From the NCBI RefSeq assembly GCF_030248535.1, contig NZ_JAHGAJ010000036.1:41208-105207 (forward strand): 64,000 bases of DNA, written 5' to 3'. Below the pieces are notes generated by a model. It did no database searches, had not been told where the DNA came from, and worked only from the letters and a program-made list of their open reading frames with translations. This document shows positions 46,212-55,683 of the stretch, piece after piece. The position numbers and the translations under genes were made by a program. Position 1 is the stretch's first letter. The number at the start of each line of letters is the position of its first letter. Origin of the DNA: Vibrio sp. D404a (GTDB lineage Bacteria > Pseudomonadota > Gammaproteobacteria > Enterobacterales > Vibrionaceae).

Positions 46212-47726
46212 ATGTTATTGAATTTGACCGCAGAAAAACTCCCTGAGGCCTTATATCTGTCTGAGACTGTACGACAAGGAGAAAAGCGAGTAGCCAAGGC
46301 GCTGGGTATTCCGATGTACGATTTAATGGAGCGAGCTGGTGAGTCGGTATTCTCTGTGGTGGAGACGCGGTTTAAACAGTGTCGCCATATTTTGGTCGTC
46401 ACAGGAACAGGAAATAATGGTGGAGATGGATATGTCGTTGCGCGGTTAGCATTAAAGTCGGGATATAAGGTCACGTTGTGGCAAGTGGGTTCAGCAGTGA
46501 AAATCACTGGCGATGCTAAGACGGCTGAGCAACGCTTTCTCGCCGAAGGAGGCTGCATTCTGTCATCGGCAGACTATGTGGATTCGAGTGTCGATTTAGT
46601 GATTGATGGCATGTTGGGCACAGGGCTAAAAGGTGCCGTTCGAGATGATGTCGCCAGTGTGACGAGAATTCTCAATAATACCGAGCTTCCTATTGTCTCT
46701 ATTGATGCACCTTCGGGTCTCAATACCGATACAGGAAGAGCTCTTGGCGAGACAATCCGCTCGGCTATTACTGTCACCTTTATCGCAATGAAGCAAGGAC
46801 TGGTAACTGGACAAGCAAGGCGTTATGTCGGAGAGTTACTATTCGCAGGACTGTCTGTCGATAGTGAGTTTGCCGATAGCTATGAAGCTGATTCGTTGTT
46901 AACGAATGAAGGCTGGTTGTCTGCTTTGAAGGAGAGATCGCAAGATTCGCATAAGGGAACCCATGGGCGTCTTCTTATTGTTGGAGGTGGCGATGGAATA
47001 AGTGGTGCCGCCTATCTAGCTGCAGCGGCATCATTACGAACGGGAACTGGGCTCACTGCATTAACGGTCCATGATTCGAGCTGTTTGCCTGTTCGTTCTT
47101 TATTACCTGAAGCCATGGTTTCACAAACATCTGAACTATTGTCTCGCCTTAAGTGGTGCTCTACGATCTGTTTGGGTGTTGGCTTAGGTCGGCTTGATTG
47201 GGGACAGGATGTTTATCAAACCGTGATGAAAGAAGCTCACGCCACTCCAAAAGTGATAGACGCAGATGGCTTATATTGGCTGGCCAAAAAACGATGTGAG
47301 GTCTGTTTAATAGAGAATACGGTCATTACCCCGCATCCAGGTGAAGCCGCGATGTTACTCGATTGCAGTGTCACTGAGGTTGAGGATAATCGTTATCGTG
47401 CAGTCAATCAGCTATGTCAAAAATACCAATGTGTCACGGTATTAAAAGGGGCTGGTACGTTAGTCAGCGACGGAAAGAAAACCGTAGTGTGTCATGCTGG
47501 GAACGCTGGAATGGCAACTGGTGGGATGGGGGATGTACTAGCAGGTGTAATTTCTTCTCTGCTAGCTCAAGGCTATCAACCTTTTGATGCAGCAACGTTA
47601 GGGACGCTTATTCACAGTATGGCTGCTGACCATAATGCAGAGCGACACGGACAAGTGGGCTTGATAGCATCTGATGTATTGGGTTCTCTTCGCTACATCA
47701 TTAACGGCTTGGGAAGTCAGTTTTAG
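46212..47726 (+). CDS. nnrD/nnrE: Bifunctional NAD(P)HX epimerase/dehydratase
   Basis: 504 aa. The N-terminal YjeF domain (about 1-215; VTGTGNNGGDGYVVARLA, DGMLGTGLKG, DAPSGLNTDTG) is the epimerase, and the C-terminal ribokinase-like domain (KGTHGRLLIVGGGDGISGAAYLAA, ITPHPGEAAML, LKGAGTLV, GNAGMATGGMGDVLAGVI) is the ADP-dependent dehydratase. Together they repair hydrated NADH/NADPH. The usual Vibrio copy sits beside tsaE, so this solitary one may be an extra paralogue carried by the plasmid-like region. Confidence 0.92.
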   Translation: MLLNLTAEKLPEALYLSETVRQGEKRVAKALGIPMYDLMERAGESVFSVVETRFKQCRHILVVTGTGNNGGDGYVVARLALKSGYKVTLWQVGSAVKITGDAKTAEQRFLAEGGCILSSADYVDSSVDLVIDGMLGTGLKGAVRDDVASVTRILNNTELPIVSIDAPSGLNTDTGRALGETIRSAITVTFIAMKQGLVTGQARRYVGELLFAGLSVDSEFADSYEADSLLTNEGWLSALKERSQDSHKGTHGRLLIVGGGDGISGAAYLAAAASLRTGTGLTALTVHDSSCLPVRSLLPEAMVSQTSELLSRLKWCSTICLGVGLGRLDWGQDVYQTVMKEAHATPKVIDADGLYWLAKKRCEVCLIENTVITPHPGEAAMLLDCSVTEVEDNRYRAVNQLCQKYQCVTVLKGAGTLVSDGKKTVVCHAGNAGMATGGMGDVLAGVISSLLAQGYQPFDAATLGTLIHSMAADHNAERHGQVGLIASDVLGSLRYIINGLGSQF

Positions 47727-47745
47727 TCGACCAAAACCGCTTGCT

Positions 47746-47778
47746 TGTTGTCAATGTTCAGCCTGAACATTGACAACA
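47746..47778. repeat. Palindromic repeat, copy 6
   Basis: The longest copy: 33-bp perfect palindrome centred on C47762, in the gap between nnrD/E and the convergent SDR remnant. No T run follows on either side, so it does not look like an ordinary terminator. Confidence 0.92.
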
Positions 47779-47818
47779 TCTCTCCAATATTACGTTTGAT
47801 TGAAAGAACAGAAATACA

Positions 47819-48622
47819 TTAGGAGAACAAAGACTTCCACATAAATGATGTGGCTTGCTCTGATAGTTCCCAAAGTTGCGCTGCCATTGTCTCGTCCAAG
47901 GCGACTCTATCTAGAGTATTTACATCCACGGGACCTACTGTGTCAGCTCTTTTAGTTGGCCCATATAGAGTTTCTGGTGTTAACCCTTCTTGAGTTGCAC
48001 AAAGCAGTTGAGGCCAAGCTCCCTTTTCAGCAGATTGGGCTATGAAACGAGACATTACCGCCCAAGCGACTTTATGGAAAGTGCCTGCCGTGTCTTTTAG
48101 GAGGTTGGTTCTAGAAGCGCCAGGGTGACAAACATGAACTTGTACTTGTTTACCCGCATGATGAAGACGGCGCTGCAGCTCGTACGCAAACATTACTTGA
48201 GCCAGTTTACTTTGTGCATATGAGTCCCAAGCTGTGTATCTTTCATTAAAGTTGATATCTTCAAATCGAATGCGCTTTTTACCCATTTTATATGCGGTAC
48301 TTCCTACCACTACTATTCGTCCGTTACTTGCTTCTATACGCGGGTATAGCAAACCGCACAGTAAGAAATGACCATAATGGTTAACACCCAGTTGGCTTTC
48401 AAACCCGTCACTAGTGAATTTTTGCTTTGCGACTTGAGCAATGGCGCCGTTACAGATAAGCGCATCAATCCTTTCTACTTGTTCTAAGAGCTCCGATGCG
48501 GCTGTCTTGACAGAAGCTAAGCTGGCGAGATCCATGTGTACAAAACTGACATCAACATAGTGACCTAGTGTGGTATTGAGATCATCAATGGCTTGCAACG
48601 ATTTATCTCTAAAATTTGCCTA
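47819..48622 (-). pseudogene. Short-chain dehydrogenase, N-terminally truncated
   Basis: The reading frame contains most of an SDR: NGAIAQ, the catalytic STAYKM-DSYAQSKLAQVM (Ser, Tyr, Lys) and HPGASRTNL. The Rossmann TGxxxGIG segment of the first 30-35 residues is missing; upstream of the apparent TTG start at 48598 the frame still reads ANFRDKS and then hits a stop. The loss abuts the start of the decayed AraC gene, so one deletion probably removed the shared promoter region and the SDR start. Not expected to bind NAD(P). Confidence 0.75.
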
Positions 48623-48652
48623 TTTATATCGTTGTTGTATTGGGGAAGAAAT

Positions 48653-49463
48653 ATGAAGCAAAACCTAAAAGATTGGGTTGCTGATCGACTGACAACCGAT
48701 GGCATGATTGAAAGTCGAATCAATGGAGTACATTTATTTAAGGTCACGAGCGCGACCGTTACGTCTACGATAATCAACAATACATATGTTGCGTCGCTTC
48801 GCTTCCAGTAGAAGCAGGTACGCCTGAAGCGTCTTCGGATGATCCCCTAATCGGCGTTTACATTTCCCTTGATACCAAAGTTATGAAAGAGCTGACGTTA
48901 GAAGTCGAAGAGGCCAAAGGTTTCGATTCAGAACCAAAATCTTCTTTCACTCCACAAAGTCTATTGCTTTCCGATTGGGATCCAGAGTTCGAAGATGCGT
49001 TGTACCGCCTTATTACAATGAGTGACAATGTCACTTATTCAGCAGTGCTAGGGGAGAGCCGTTTGCGAGAGCTCTATTACGCGGTACTAAAAGGGGAGTG
49101 CGGACCTTCTGTTAGAAAAGCCTTCAGTGTAAGCAATGGTATCGCGCGAGCGATTGAACACTTATCTATGAATCTAGACAAAAATGTCTCCATGACGAAC
49201 TCGCATCGTTAGTCGGGATGAACAGGGCAGTGTTACATCGTAAATTTAAGCAGGCCACAAACATGTCTCCAATTCAGTTTATGAAGTCCATGCGCCTCAA
49301 TAGTGCAGCAATGAAAATTGCGACCGGTACGAATGTCAGTGAGGCTGCCATGTCCGTGGGTTATGTGAGCTCGTCTCAGTTTAGCCGAGAGTTCAAACGC
49401 TTATATGGGCAATCACCGAAACAGTGGGTTCAAGCAAAAGGTTTAGTTAATAATATTGCGTGA
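48653..49463 (+). pseudogene. AraC-family regulator, frameshifted and internally deleted
   Basis: The start MKQNLKDWVADRLTTDG, the middle LPVEAGTPEASSDDPLIGVY-ISLDTKVMKELTLEVEEAKG and the end (GMNRAVLHRKFKQATNMSP, SVGYVSSSQFSREFKRLYG) are those of an AraC protein with an N-terminal type II sensor domain. They lie in different frames: a deletion of some 30 codons with a frame change near 48780, and a one-base loss near 49190 where HDELASLVGM should join. It is divergent from the broken SDR gene, its likely former target. Confidence 0.8.
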
Positions 49464-49573
49464 TTCGCCTAGGAATGAACAAATGAGACAAATGGGCAAG
49501 TTTTAAAGAGTATGTCACCTAGTGGACGAATAGGCTCACCGTTAACCTTAAGTGGTCAATTCGATTACGGTTA

Positions 49574-50278
49574 ATGATTGTGAAAAAGCGTATTTTATCT
49601 ATAGGAGTTTGTATGGTTGTGGCTACTACATCATCTGCTAATGACATGAATAAGGGACTCTACGATTTGGAAGGAACTGTTAAAGACAGAGAAGGTAACA
49701 TCTACCGAACTGTGACAATCGGTGATCAGGTATGGCTTGCAGAAAATTTACGAAGTACCAAGTTTCAAGATGGCTCTGAGATTACGACCGCCGTTATTCC
49801 TAAAGACGATCCACAAAACTTGCACAAATACGGTAGGCTATATGATTGGCATGATGTTTCTGACTCAAGAAATATCTGTCCTGTAGGCTGGCGAGTTGCG
49901 ACTGATGAAGATTGGAAGGCTTTAGAAAAAGCAATTGGTATGTCTGATGACGAGCTTAATATTGAAGGCTGGCGAGGAGGAGAGAGAAACCTTGGACTTC
50001 AGCTAAAAGAGGCCCAAGCGGATGGTCCGTTTAAAAAGGTTGATAAATCCCTACTCAATAAGCATCGTTTCTTTGCTCGACCTGCAGGTGTCAAGTGGAA
50101 TGGTTGGTACATTACACAAGGTGCGTACACTGAATTCTGGACTGGAAGTAGCGCGACCGATAACAAAGCCTATATTCGTACGTTGGCGTACTCATGGTGG
50201 AATGCTCACAAAGGTGAAATTAGACGAGCCACGAGTACCAAGAACTATATGTTTTCAGTTAGATGTGTGAAGATTTAA
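49574..50278 (+). CDS. FISUMP-domain secreted protein
   Basis: 234 aa with a signal peptide ending near TTSSA. The rest is a Fibrobacter succinogenes major paralogous (FISUMP) domain: DREGNIYRTVTIGDQVWLAENLR, YGRLYDWHDV, CPVGWRVATDEDWKALE, FWTGS and the closing FSVRCVKI. These domains occur in secreted or surface proteins of marine bacteria; function is unknown. It stands alone between the AraC pseudogene and the VOC gene. Confidence 0.78.
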   Translation: MIVKKRILSIGVCMVVATTSSANDMNKGLYDLEGTVKDREGNIYRTVTIGDQVWLAENLRSTKFQDGSEITTAVIPKDDPQNLHKYGRLYDWHDVSDSRNICPVGWRVATDEDWKALEKAIGMSDDELNIEGWRGGERNLGLQLKEAQADGPFKKVDKSLLNKHRFFARPAGVKWNGWYITQGAYTEFWTGSSATDNKAYIRTLAYSWWNAHKGEIRRATSTKNYMFSVRCVKI

Positions 50279-50390
50279 AAGTTGGTCAAGTAAAAATGAG
50301 TGGCTCACCGATACCTGAACAATCTAGGATAAGTAATCATAGAACATAAAATCTATGATGCAGTTGTTCCAATAATTGAGGAGAACAGCA

Positions 50391-50699
50391 ATGAAAATCA
50401 CAGTAACCAGTGTGCCCGTACAAGACCAAGATCGAGCTCTTTCGTTTTATACAGATGTGCTTGGTTTTATTAAGAAGGCAGAAGTGCCATTGGACGAGTA
50501 CAAGTGGTTAACCGTGGTATCTCCACAAGAACAAACTGGGGTAGAGTTACTTTTAGAGCCTATGGCTTTTGAGCCCGCGCGTCATTACCAACAAGCCTTG
50601 AAAGACGCTGGTATCCCATGGACGTCATTTTCGGTCGATGACGTACAAGCAGAATATGAACGCTTGGTCGAGTCGGCTTACTGTCAATGTTCAGCCTGA
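50391..50699 (+). pseudogene. VOC-family (glyoxalase-like) protein, cut off by palindrome copy 7
   Basis: The first 95 residues from MKITVTSVPVQDQDRALSFY to VDDVQAEYERLVE are a normal VOC domain. The usual C-terminal strands (metal Glu and the DxxGN segment) are absent: the frame enters the palindrome at 50681 and stops within it. A good GGAG ribosome binding site precedes ATG 50391; the in-frame TTG upstream is not used. The product would miss about 30 residues and probably not fold. Confidence 0.75.
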
Positions 50700-50709
50700 A
50701 CATTGACAG
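50681..50709. repeat. Palindromic repeat, copy 7
   Basis: 29-bp perfect palindrome centred on C50695. It coincides with the break in the VOC gene and is the right-hand limit of the palindrome-bearing region. Confidence 0.92.
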
Positions 50710-50939
50710 ATTAAGCTGCCTATTTGATGAATTATGGTGTTGATAAAGCGTTTATTTGTTAGCTATCAACGCCCAATCATGATTACTCCCTTACGAGCTC
50801 ATAAACCCTTGAAGCGTCACTGGCTTATTACTTATTCCTGTGTTGGGAGACAACTATATAGAGAGGAAATTTAGTCTCTTTTTGATCTGTCTTCTTGCAT
50901 TGTCAATGTCATAGGAAGTGCAACAGAGTTTGGTTGTAA

Positions 50940-52271
50940 ATGAGAATAGCTTTCAATACTATGTGGTTATCTCACCATATGACAGTAGCAACCGAAATGC
51001 ATTCACAATCAGTCGCCAAGGTAAAAAAGGCGTTTCTTTCCGGTATATGGGCAACACTCATCAGCATTGCGATAGGGTTTACCTTCAAAATCTGGCTTGC
51101 GAGTTGGGTAGCAAAGGCCGATTTGGCTCTCTTTCATACGGTCGTTGACATCATTTCTTTGTCCATGATTCTGATGACGGGCTTTCGTTCATCCATGGTG
51201 GTGACGTATTCCCAGACAAAAAATGATATCGATATAATCAATATCTTCCGATTTACTCTTATATTCGTCGTTCTCATGACATGGGGTGGGGTGATTCCAT
51301 ACATCAAGCACAGCCTTGATATTGGAGTCGAATACTTGCAATTGGTAGGAATCATTTTTGGTCTAGGGCTTAAGCTCTATTTTACCAATTTAGTCGCCAT
51401 GTATCGTCTGTATGATATTACTAACCGTACGACGTGGCTCGACCCTGCATTGAATGTGACTCTATTTCTGTTTGCTTACTATATTGCTGGGTTTAGCGCT
51501 TTGACGGCGTTGTTTTATGGCTTAACCATATCTTCGTTAATAACGGCGCTCTATATGTTTATCAGCCGTAGGAAAGAGATATCGACCTTGCCAATCAAAC
51601 CTGTGCAGCTAAATTCAGATATGTACGGTTATGTGAAAAAGAGCTTTACTGCGACTCTAGAGGCGGGCGCCAGCATTCTTATGATCTACATAGCGGTGCT
51701 GCTCACCATTCGCTACTTCAGTGTTGATGAACTTGGTGATTTTCAGGTTGTAGTACGTCCAGCCTTTACTTATATGACGATGTTGTTCGTATTCCCAATT
51801 TATCGCTTTGTCCTTCCTGAGCTTTCTGTGAAGGTGAGAAATGGCGAGTTTCTAGAGATTCAGCTCATTCGTCGATGGGTGTTTAAGTTGTCGTTTATTG
51901 TTAGTGGCGCGTTCTTCTTGATCATGTTGCTGTTCGGTTCGGACCTTGTAGCCGCGCTTTTCCCTGCAGAGTATATTGGGGCGACACCGGTGCTGTTTCA
52001 TTTCTCTATCTTCTTTATTTTTATGATGCTAAATGCCTACCAACTGGCTTACATCAAAGCAAATGGACACTTTAAAACGAGCCTCTTTATTCGCTTAACT
52101 GGTATAGCGACGCTGGTTGTTATGTTCTACGTGATATCTGCGTTTACGGACAATATCGTGGCGATTATTATTGCACTGTGTCTGGGTTACATGATGATGT
52201 TTATACTCTCGAGTTTCAAAGAAAAGCAGATTCGTGAGTCTGCACTTCTCGCTCAATCTCAAATCGTGTAA
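50940..52271 (+). CDS. Flippase-like polytopic membrane protein (MOP superfamily)
   Basis: About 430 aa with 12 or so membrane helices and a layout like Wzx/MATE proteins (ADLALFHTVVDIISLSMILMTGFRSSM; DELGDFQVVVRPAFTYMTMLFVFPIYRFVLPEL). No glycan genes surround it, so a lipid-linked sugar flippase role is only by fold. The start is uncertain: ATG codons at 50961, 50979 and 50997 are in frame and the first transmembrane helix begins after KKAFLSGIW. Confidence 0.65.
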   Translation: MRIAFNTMWLSHHMTVATEMHSQSVAKVKKAFLSGIWATLISIAIGFTFKIWLASWVAKADLALFHTVVDIISLSMILMTGFRSSMVVTYSQTKNDIDIINIFRFTLIFVVLMTWGGVIPYIKHSLDIGVEYLQLVGIIFGLGLKLYFTNLVAMYRLYDITNRTTWLDPALNVTLFLFAYYIAGFSALTALFYGLTISSLITALYMFISRRKEISTLPIKPVQLNSDMYGYVKKSFTATLEAGASILMIYIAVLLTIRYFSVDELGDFQVVVRPAFTYMTMLFVFPIYRFVLPELSVKVRNGEFLEIQLIRRWVFKLSFIVSGAFFLIMLLFGSDLVAALFPAEYIGATPVLFHFSIFFIFMMLNAYQLAYIKANGHFKTSLFIRLTGIATLVVMFYVISAFTDNIVAIIIALCLGYMMMFILSSFKEKQIRESALLAQSQIV

Positions 52272-52398
52272 GTAGCTAAGGGCTGGCCTAAACTTCTACG
52301 TCGTATGTGAAATGTAAGCTTATCTACACATCGACCAAAAAATGCGTCTACTCTATATAGTATGAGTCATTAAGCTTAACGCTATCAAAGAGTTAGTT

Positions 52399-53418
52399 AT
52401 GGATCCGTTGACACAAGGAGTATTGGGCGCAGCACTAGCCTTGTCAGTAAGCAACAAGAAGACTTTACGGACTGCTGCCGTATTGGGGGCTCTCTCTGGC
52501 ATGGCTCCGGACCTAGATGTACTCATCCATTCGAGCCAAGATCCACTATTATTTCTAGAATATCACCGACAGTTTACCCACTCCTTGTTGTTTATCCCTA
52601 TTGGCAGTCTCCTTTGCGCTGTATGTCTCTATTGGCTCTTTTCAAAACGAAATGGCTTGAGGTTCAGTCAAACATGGCTCTATTGCGCATTGGGGTATGG
52701 CACCCACGGAGTATTGGATGCTTGCACCAGCTACGGTACCCAGTTGCTTTGGCCAATATCCGATGAACGTATTGCCTTCAATATTATCTCGGTTATCGAC
52801 CCCATTTTTACACTGCCATTATTGCTACTGGTTATGTTCGCTTTTTGGAAGTGCAGACCTAAGCTCGCTCTGGTGGCGATAAGCTGGGCGTTTGTTTATC
52901 TGACTATTGGAGGAGTTCAGAAACAGAGGGCGGAATCAGTTGGATGGCAGATGGCAAAAGAGCGTCAGCATATGCCTGTCGTCTTGGAAGTGAAGCCTAC
53001 TTTGGCCAATCTACTGGTTTGGAAAGTCGTGTACGAGTTCAATGGTCTTTATTTTGTTGATGCTGTTAGGGTAGGGGCGCATGTAAAAACGTACCCAGGA
53101 GAGTCGATTCAGAAATTGGATGTTGCTACTAACCTGACATGGCTTGATAATGGCAGTCAGCAATTGATCGATGTGGAGCGCTTTTCGCGTTTCTCAAACG
53201 GCTTTCTTGCCTTAGACCCACATAACCCACTACGAATTATTGATGTGCGATACTCGATGGTGCCAAATCAAATCAACGCGCTTTGGAGTATTGAGCTCTC
53301 CACCTCCGCTGATCTCGATGCTCATGTGGAATACATCGTGGACAGAGAGAGCACACCGGCTTCGAGAGATGCTTTTACCGGAATGCTCTTGGGGCGAGAT
53401 CAGAAAGTCTCACACTAG
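52399..53418 (+). CDS. YdjM-like membrane-bound metal-dependent hydrolase
   Basis: 339 aa. The N-terminal MDPLTQGVLGAALA, MAPDLDVLIH and the RQFTHSLLFIP motif with conserved Asp/His residues, followed by GYGTHGVLDACTSYGTQLLWP, are those of the LexA-regulated YdjM family (DUF457). Four to five membrane helices lie in the first 180 residues; the C-terminal half is soluble. Biochemical role in the family is not settled. Confidence 0.82.
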   Translation: MDPLTQGVLGAALALSVSNKKTLRTAAVLGALSGMAPDLDVLIHSSQDPLLFLEYHRQFTHSLLFIPIGSLLCAVCLYWLFSKRNGLRFSQTWLYCALGYGTHGVLDACTSYGTQLLWPISDERIAFNIISVIDPIFTLPLLLLVMFAFWKCRPKLALVAISWAFVYLTIGGVQKQRAESVGWQMAKERQHMPVVLEVKPTLANLLVWKVVYEFNGLYFVDAVRVGAHVKTYPGESIQKLDVATNLTWLDNGSQQLIDVERFSRFSNGFLALDPHNPLRIIDVRYSMVPNQINALWSIELSTSADLDAHVEYIVDRESTPASRDAFTGMLLGRDQKVSH

Positions 53419-53434
53419 CGAGCTTAAATGAAGG

Positions 53435-54124
53435 CTATTCGGGAATGGGATTCACCGCTGCCCATGATGACGGCTCACCATCGGTAGTGAGAGGAAAGAC
53501 CGTTTTATTTGGCTTGGCATAACTTAAACGGTTGATGCGCTGAGTCCGGTGGTAGCTGTCTAGCCCTGACATTGTGACTGAACCCAGTGCATCGAGGTCA
53601 AGAAAGCCATCGTGCATAAGCGCCGTTTTAGGTACGTGAATGGTGTTGACCTCTCCAACAAGCATTACCGTGTCGTTGCTTTTAATGTCTATACGCTCTT
53701 TCAAGGTTAAAGCAATTTTTAAACGACTCTCTAGAACAAACGGAGCAGGGCAGTTTCCGTCGTAGTAGGGCGTTAGACCAACCTCACTAAACTCTGACGT
53801 CTCTTTGGGGTATCGAGCGGATGTCTGGTGTGATTGTTGAAAAATCTTGTCGTTGACGCTGTTTACCGTGAACACCTTGGTCTCAATAATGTTTTGAAGC
53901 GTGTGTCTTGGTGTTTTACACGGGCGCACAACAAATCCCAGCAGGGGAGGGTGAGAACCTAAGTGAACGACTGAGCTCACGATCGCAAGATTCTCTCGCC
54001 CGTGTTGGTCTCTTGTCCCTATCAGATTCGCGCTTTTAAATCCCGATATCGAGTTGACCAACCGAGTACGAAAACGCTTTTCCATGGTTTGAATATCATC
54101 GTGCGAAAAAGTTAGATCTCTCAT
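53435..54124 (-). CDS. Flavin reductase-like (FMN-binding split-barrel) protein
   Basis: About 229 aa from ATG 54124 (MRDLTFSHDD), which I prefer to the TTG at 54205. FKSANLIGTRDQHGRENLAIVSSVVHLGSHPPLLGFVVRP is the FMN-binding core of the flavin reductase family. It lies directly downstream of the photolyase gene (78 bp gap from this start) on the same strand and is probably cotranscribed; it might supply reduced flavin or act on an unrelated substrate. Confidence 0.8.
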   Translation of the reverse strand: MRDLTFSHDDIQTMEKRFRTRLVNSISGFKSANLIGTRDQHGRENLAIVSSVVHLGSHPPLLGFVVRPCKTPRHTLQNIIETKVFTVNSVNDKIFQQSHQTSARYPKETSEFSEVGLTPYYDGNCPAPFVLESRLKIALTLKERIDIKSNDTVMLVGEVNTIHVPKTALMHDGFLDLDALGSVTMSGLDSYHRTQRINRLSYAKPNKTVFPLTTDGEPSSWAAVNPIPE

Positions 54125-54201
54125 GTGTCTATCCGTAGTCTCTATGTGTTCAACGAACGCCTTGTTTAAAAAGGTAATTACGTCGAAGGCTTGCTCTGCG
54201 A

Positions 54202-55683
54202 TCAACGTGTTGCGCTTTTATTGGTCTGACGAACGTGCCTTGCCAATATCCTAGCACCTTCGTTTTTCACATCGGCGCGTTTCTTCCAAGACCATAGTCG
54301 GTCTCTTGCCTCGCGCGCTCTCTCGTCGAGATTGAAAATAGGCTCTAAGTACGGTGATTCCGGATTCAATTGGTACATTGCTGATTCCATAGGTGTCATC
54401 TCCCATGGTTTAAATATCAAAGGTGTAGGAACCTGTTCGAGTTCAGGCACCCACTTTCTGACAAACTCGCCCTCCGAATCATGCTCTTGAGCTTGCTTTA
54501 TCGGGTTGTAAATTCGAATGGTATTGATGCCTGTCACGCCGGCTTGCATTTGGAATTGGGCGTAATGAATGCCCGGTTCAAAATCGAGGAACAACTGGGC
54601 AAGGTGAGTTACACCTTGTCGCCAATCCATGTTCATGTGGTGAGTAAGGAAACTGACTAACATTGCGCGCATACGGAAGTTGATGTAACCCGTATGATGC
54701 AAACAACGCATACACGCATCGACCAATGGGAATCCGGTTTTTCCTGCTTTCCACGCAGTAAGATGTTTTGGGTCTGTATAGCAAGTTTCTGCAAGCAGAG
54801 GCTCATAGGCTGCATTGGCGCAACGAAACTCAATTTCACACTCGGATTCAAACTTTTGGATGAAGTGACAATGCCAATGGAGGCGAGAAGAGAGCGCGAC
54901 TAAGCTTCGTCGAAAACCGGGTACTTTCCAGTGTTGGAGTAGTGTTTGATAAACCTCTCTTAACGATATGTTTCCCCACGCGAGATAAGGAGACAGGCGA
55001 GTACAAGCATTTCTCGAAGCGATAGGGCTTGAGAGGCTGCGATAGTAACCTTTCCCTCTTCGATCAAAGAAATCACGGAGTGTTAACCATGCAAGCTTGC
55101 TTCCACCTGTTTGCATGCCGGAGGCTTTTTCTGTCCATCGCTGCGGAGGGCAGAACTCATAGTCACTCTGTTTAAAATCTATAGTATGTAAGTGTTTACT
55201 ATCAAATCTCGGATCGACTATTTGTTCTCTCATGACCAATGTCCAATTTTTATCCCAGTCATCCCTGTTTGAAATCCCGCGAAGAACGGCGCCTTGGTTC
55301 GACTCTTGCCAACTAATGCCTTGCGTCCTAAACCAAGCACCGACTTTACGGTCACGCTCGAAGGTGCAACTCAATCCTATTTCTTGATGAGAATACACAG
55401 TGTGTATGTGGTATTTGGATTGGATTTCTTGAAAGCAGTCTAATGCCTCTCCCTGCATAATTGAGACCCGGTGCCCATGAACACTCAAGGTTGAGTTCAT
55501 ACACTCGATGGACTGCCACACAAACCGCCAATGCCTGTCTGAATAGTGGTTATCACTCAGCAATGACGGTTCAAATATGTAGAGCAGTAGGGTAGGGCGA
55601 CGTGAAGATAGTGCATTAGCAAGCGGGACATGGTCGGTTAGCCTAAGATCGCGTTTCAGCCAGACGATATTGATTGTTTGCAT
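54202..55683 (-). CDS. DNA photolyase/cryptochrome family protein
   Basis: 493 aa. An N-terminal photolyase alpha/beta domain (INIVWLKRDLRLTDHVPL) is followed by the FAD-binding helical domain with WKAGKTGFPLVDACMRCLHHTGYINFRMRAML and FLDFEPGIHYAQFQMQAGVTGIN. It lacks the standard WNP ending of CPD photolyases in that last motif, so it may be a cryptochrome-like or divergent photolyase rather than classic PhrB. The next 346 bp upstream (55684-56029) hold no recognisable gene. Confidence 0.85.
   Translation of the reverse strand: MQTINIVWLKRDLRLTDHVPLANALSSRRPTLLLYIFEPSLLSDNHYSDRHWRFVWQSIECMNSTLSVHGHRVSIMQGEALDCFQEIQSKYHIHTVYSHQEIGLSCTFERDRKVGAWFRTQGISWQESNQGAVLRGISNRDDWDKNWTLVMREQIVDPRFDSKHLHTIDFKQSDYEFCPPQRWTEKASGMQTGGSKLAWLTLRDFFDRRGKGYYRSLSSPIASRNACTRLSPYLAWGNISLREVYQTLLQHWKVPGFRRSLVALSSRLHWHCHFIQKFESECEIEFRCANAAYEPLLAETCYTDPKHLTAWKAGKTGFPLVDACMRCLHHTGYINFRMRAMLVSFLTHHMNMDWRQGVTHLAQLFLDFEPGIHYAQFQMQAGVTGINTIRIYNPIKQAQEHDSEGEFVRKWVPELEQVPTPLIFKPWEMTPMESAMYQLNPESPYLEPIFNLDERAREARDRLWSWKKRADVKNEGARILARHVRQTNKSATR

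Noticed and set aside
43237..50709. Palindromes as intrinsic terminators
   Set aside because: None has a T run, several lie far from gene ends or between divergent genes, and real terminators with T runs are present separately.
43237..50709. Palindromes as known parS, dif, matS or LexA sites
   Set aside because: The core TGTTCAGNCTGAACA differs from each motif as I know it (for example TGTTTCACGTGAAACA for chromosome I parS, and GTGAC-N4-GTCAC-like matS).
50918..51148. 76-codon frame overlapping the flippase start
   Set aside because: It is out of frame with a protein that has clear transmembrane periodicity.
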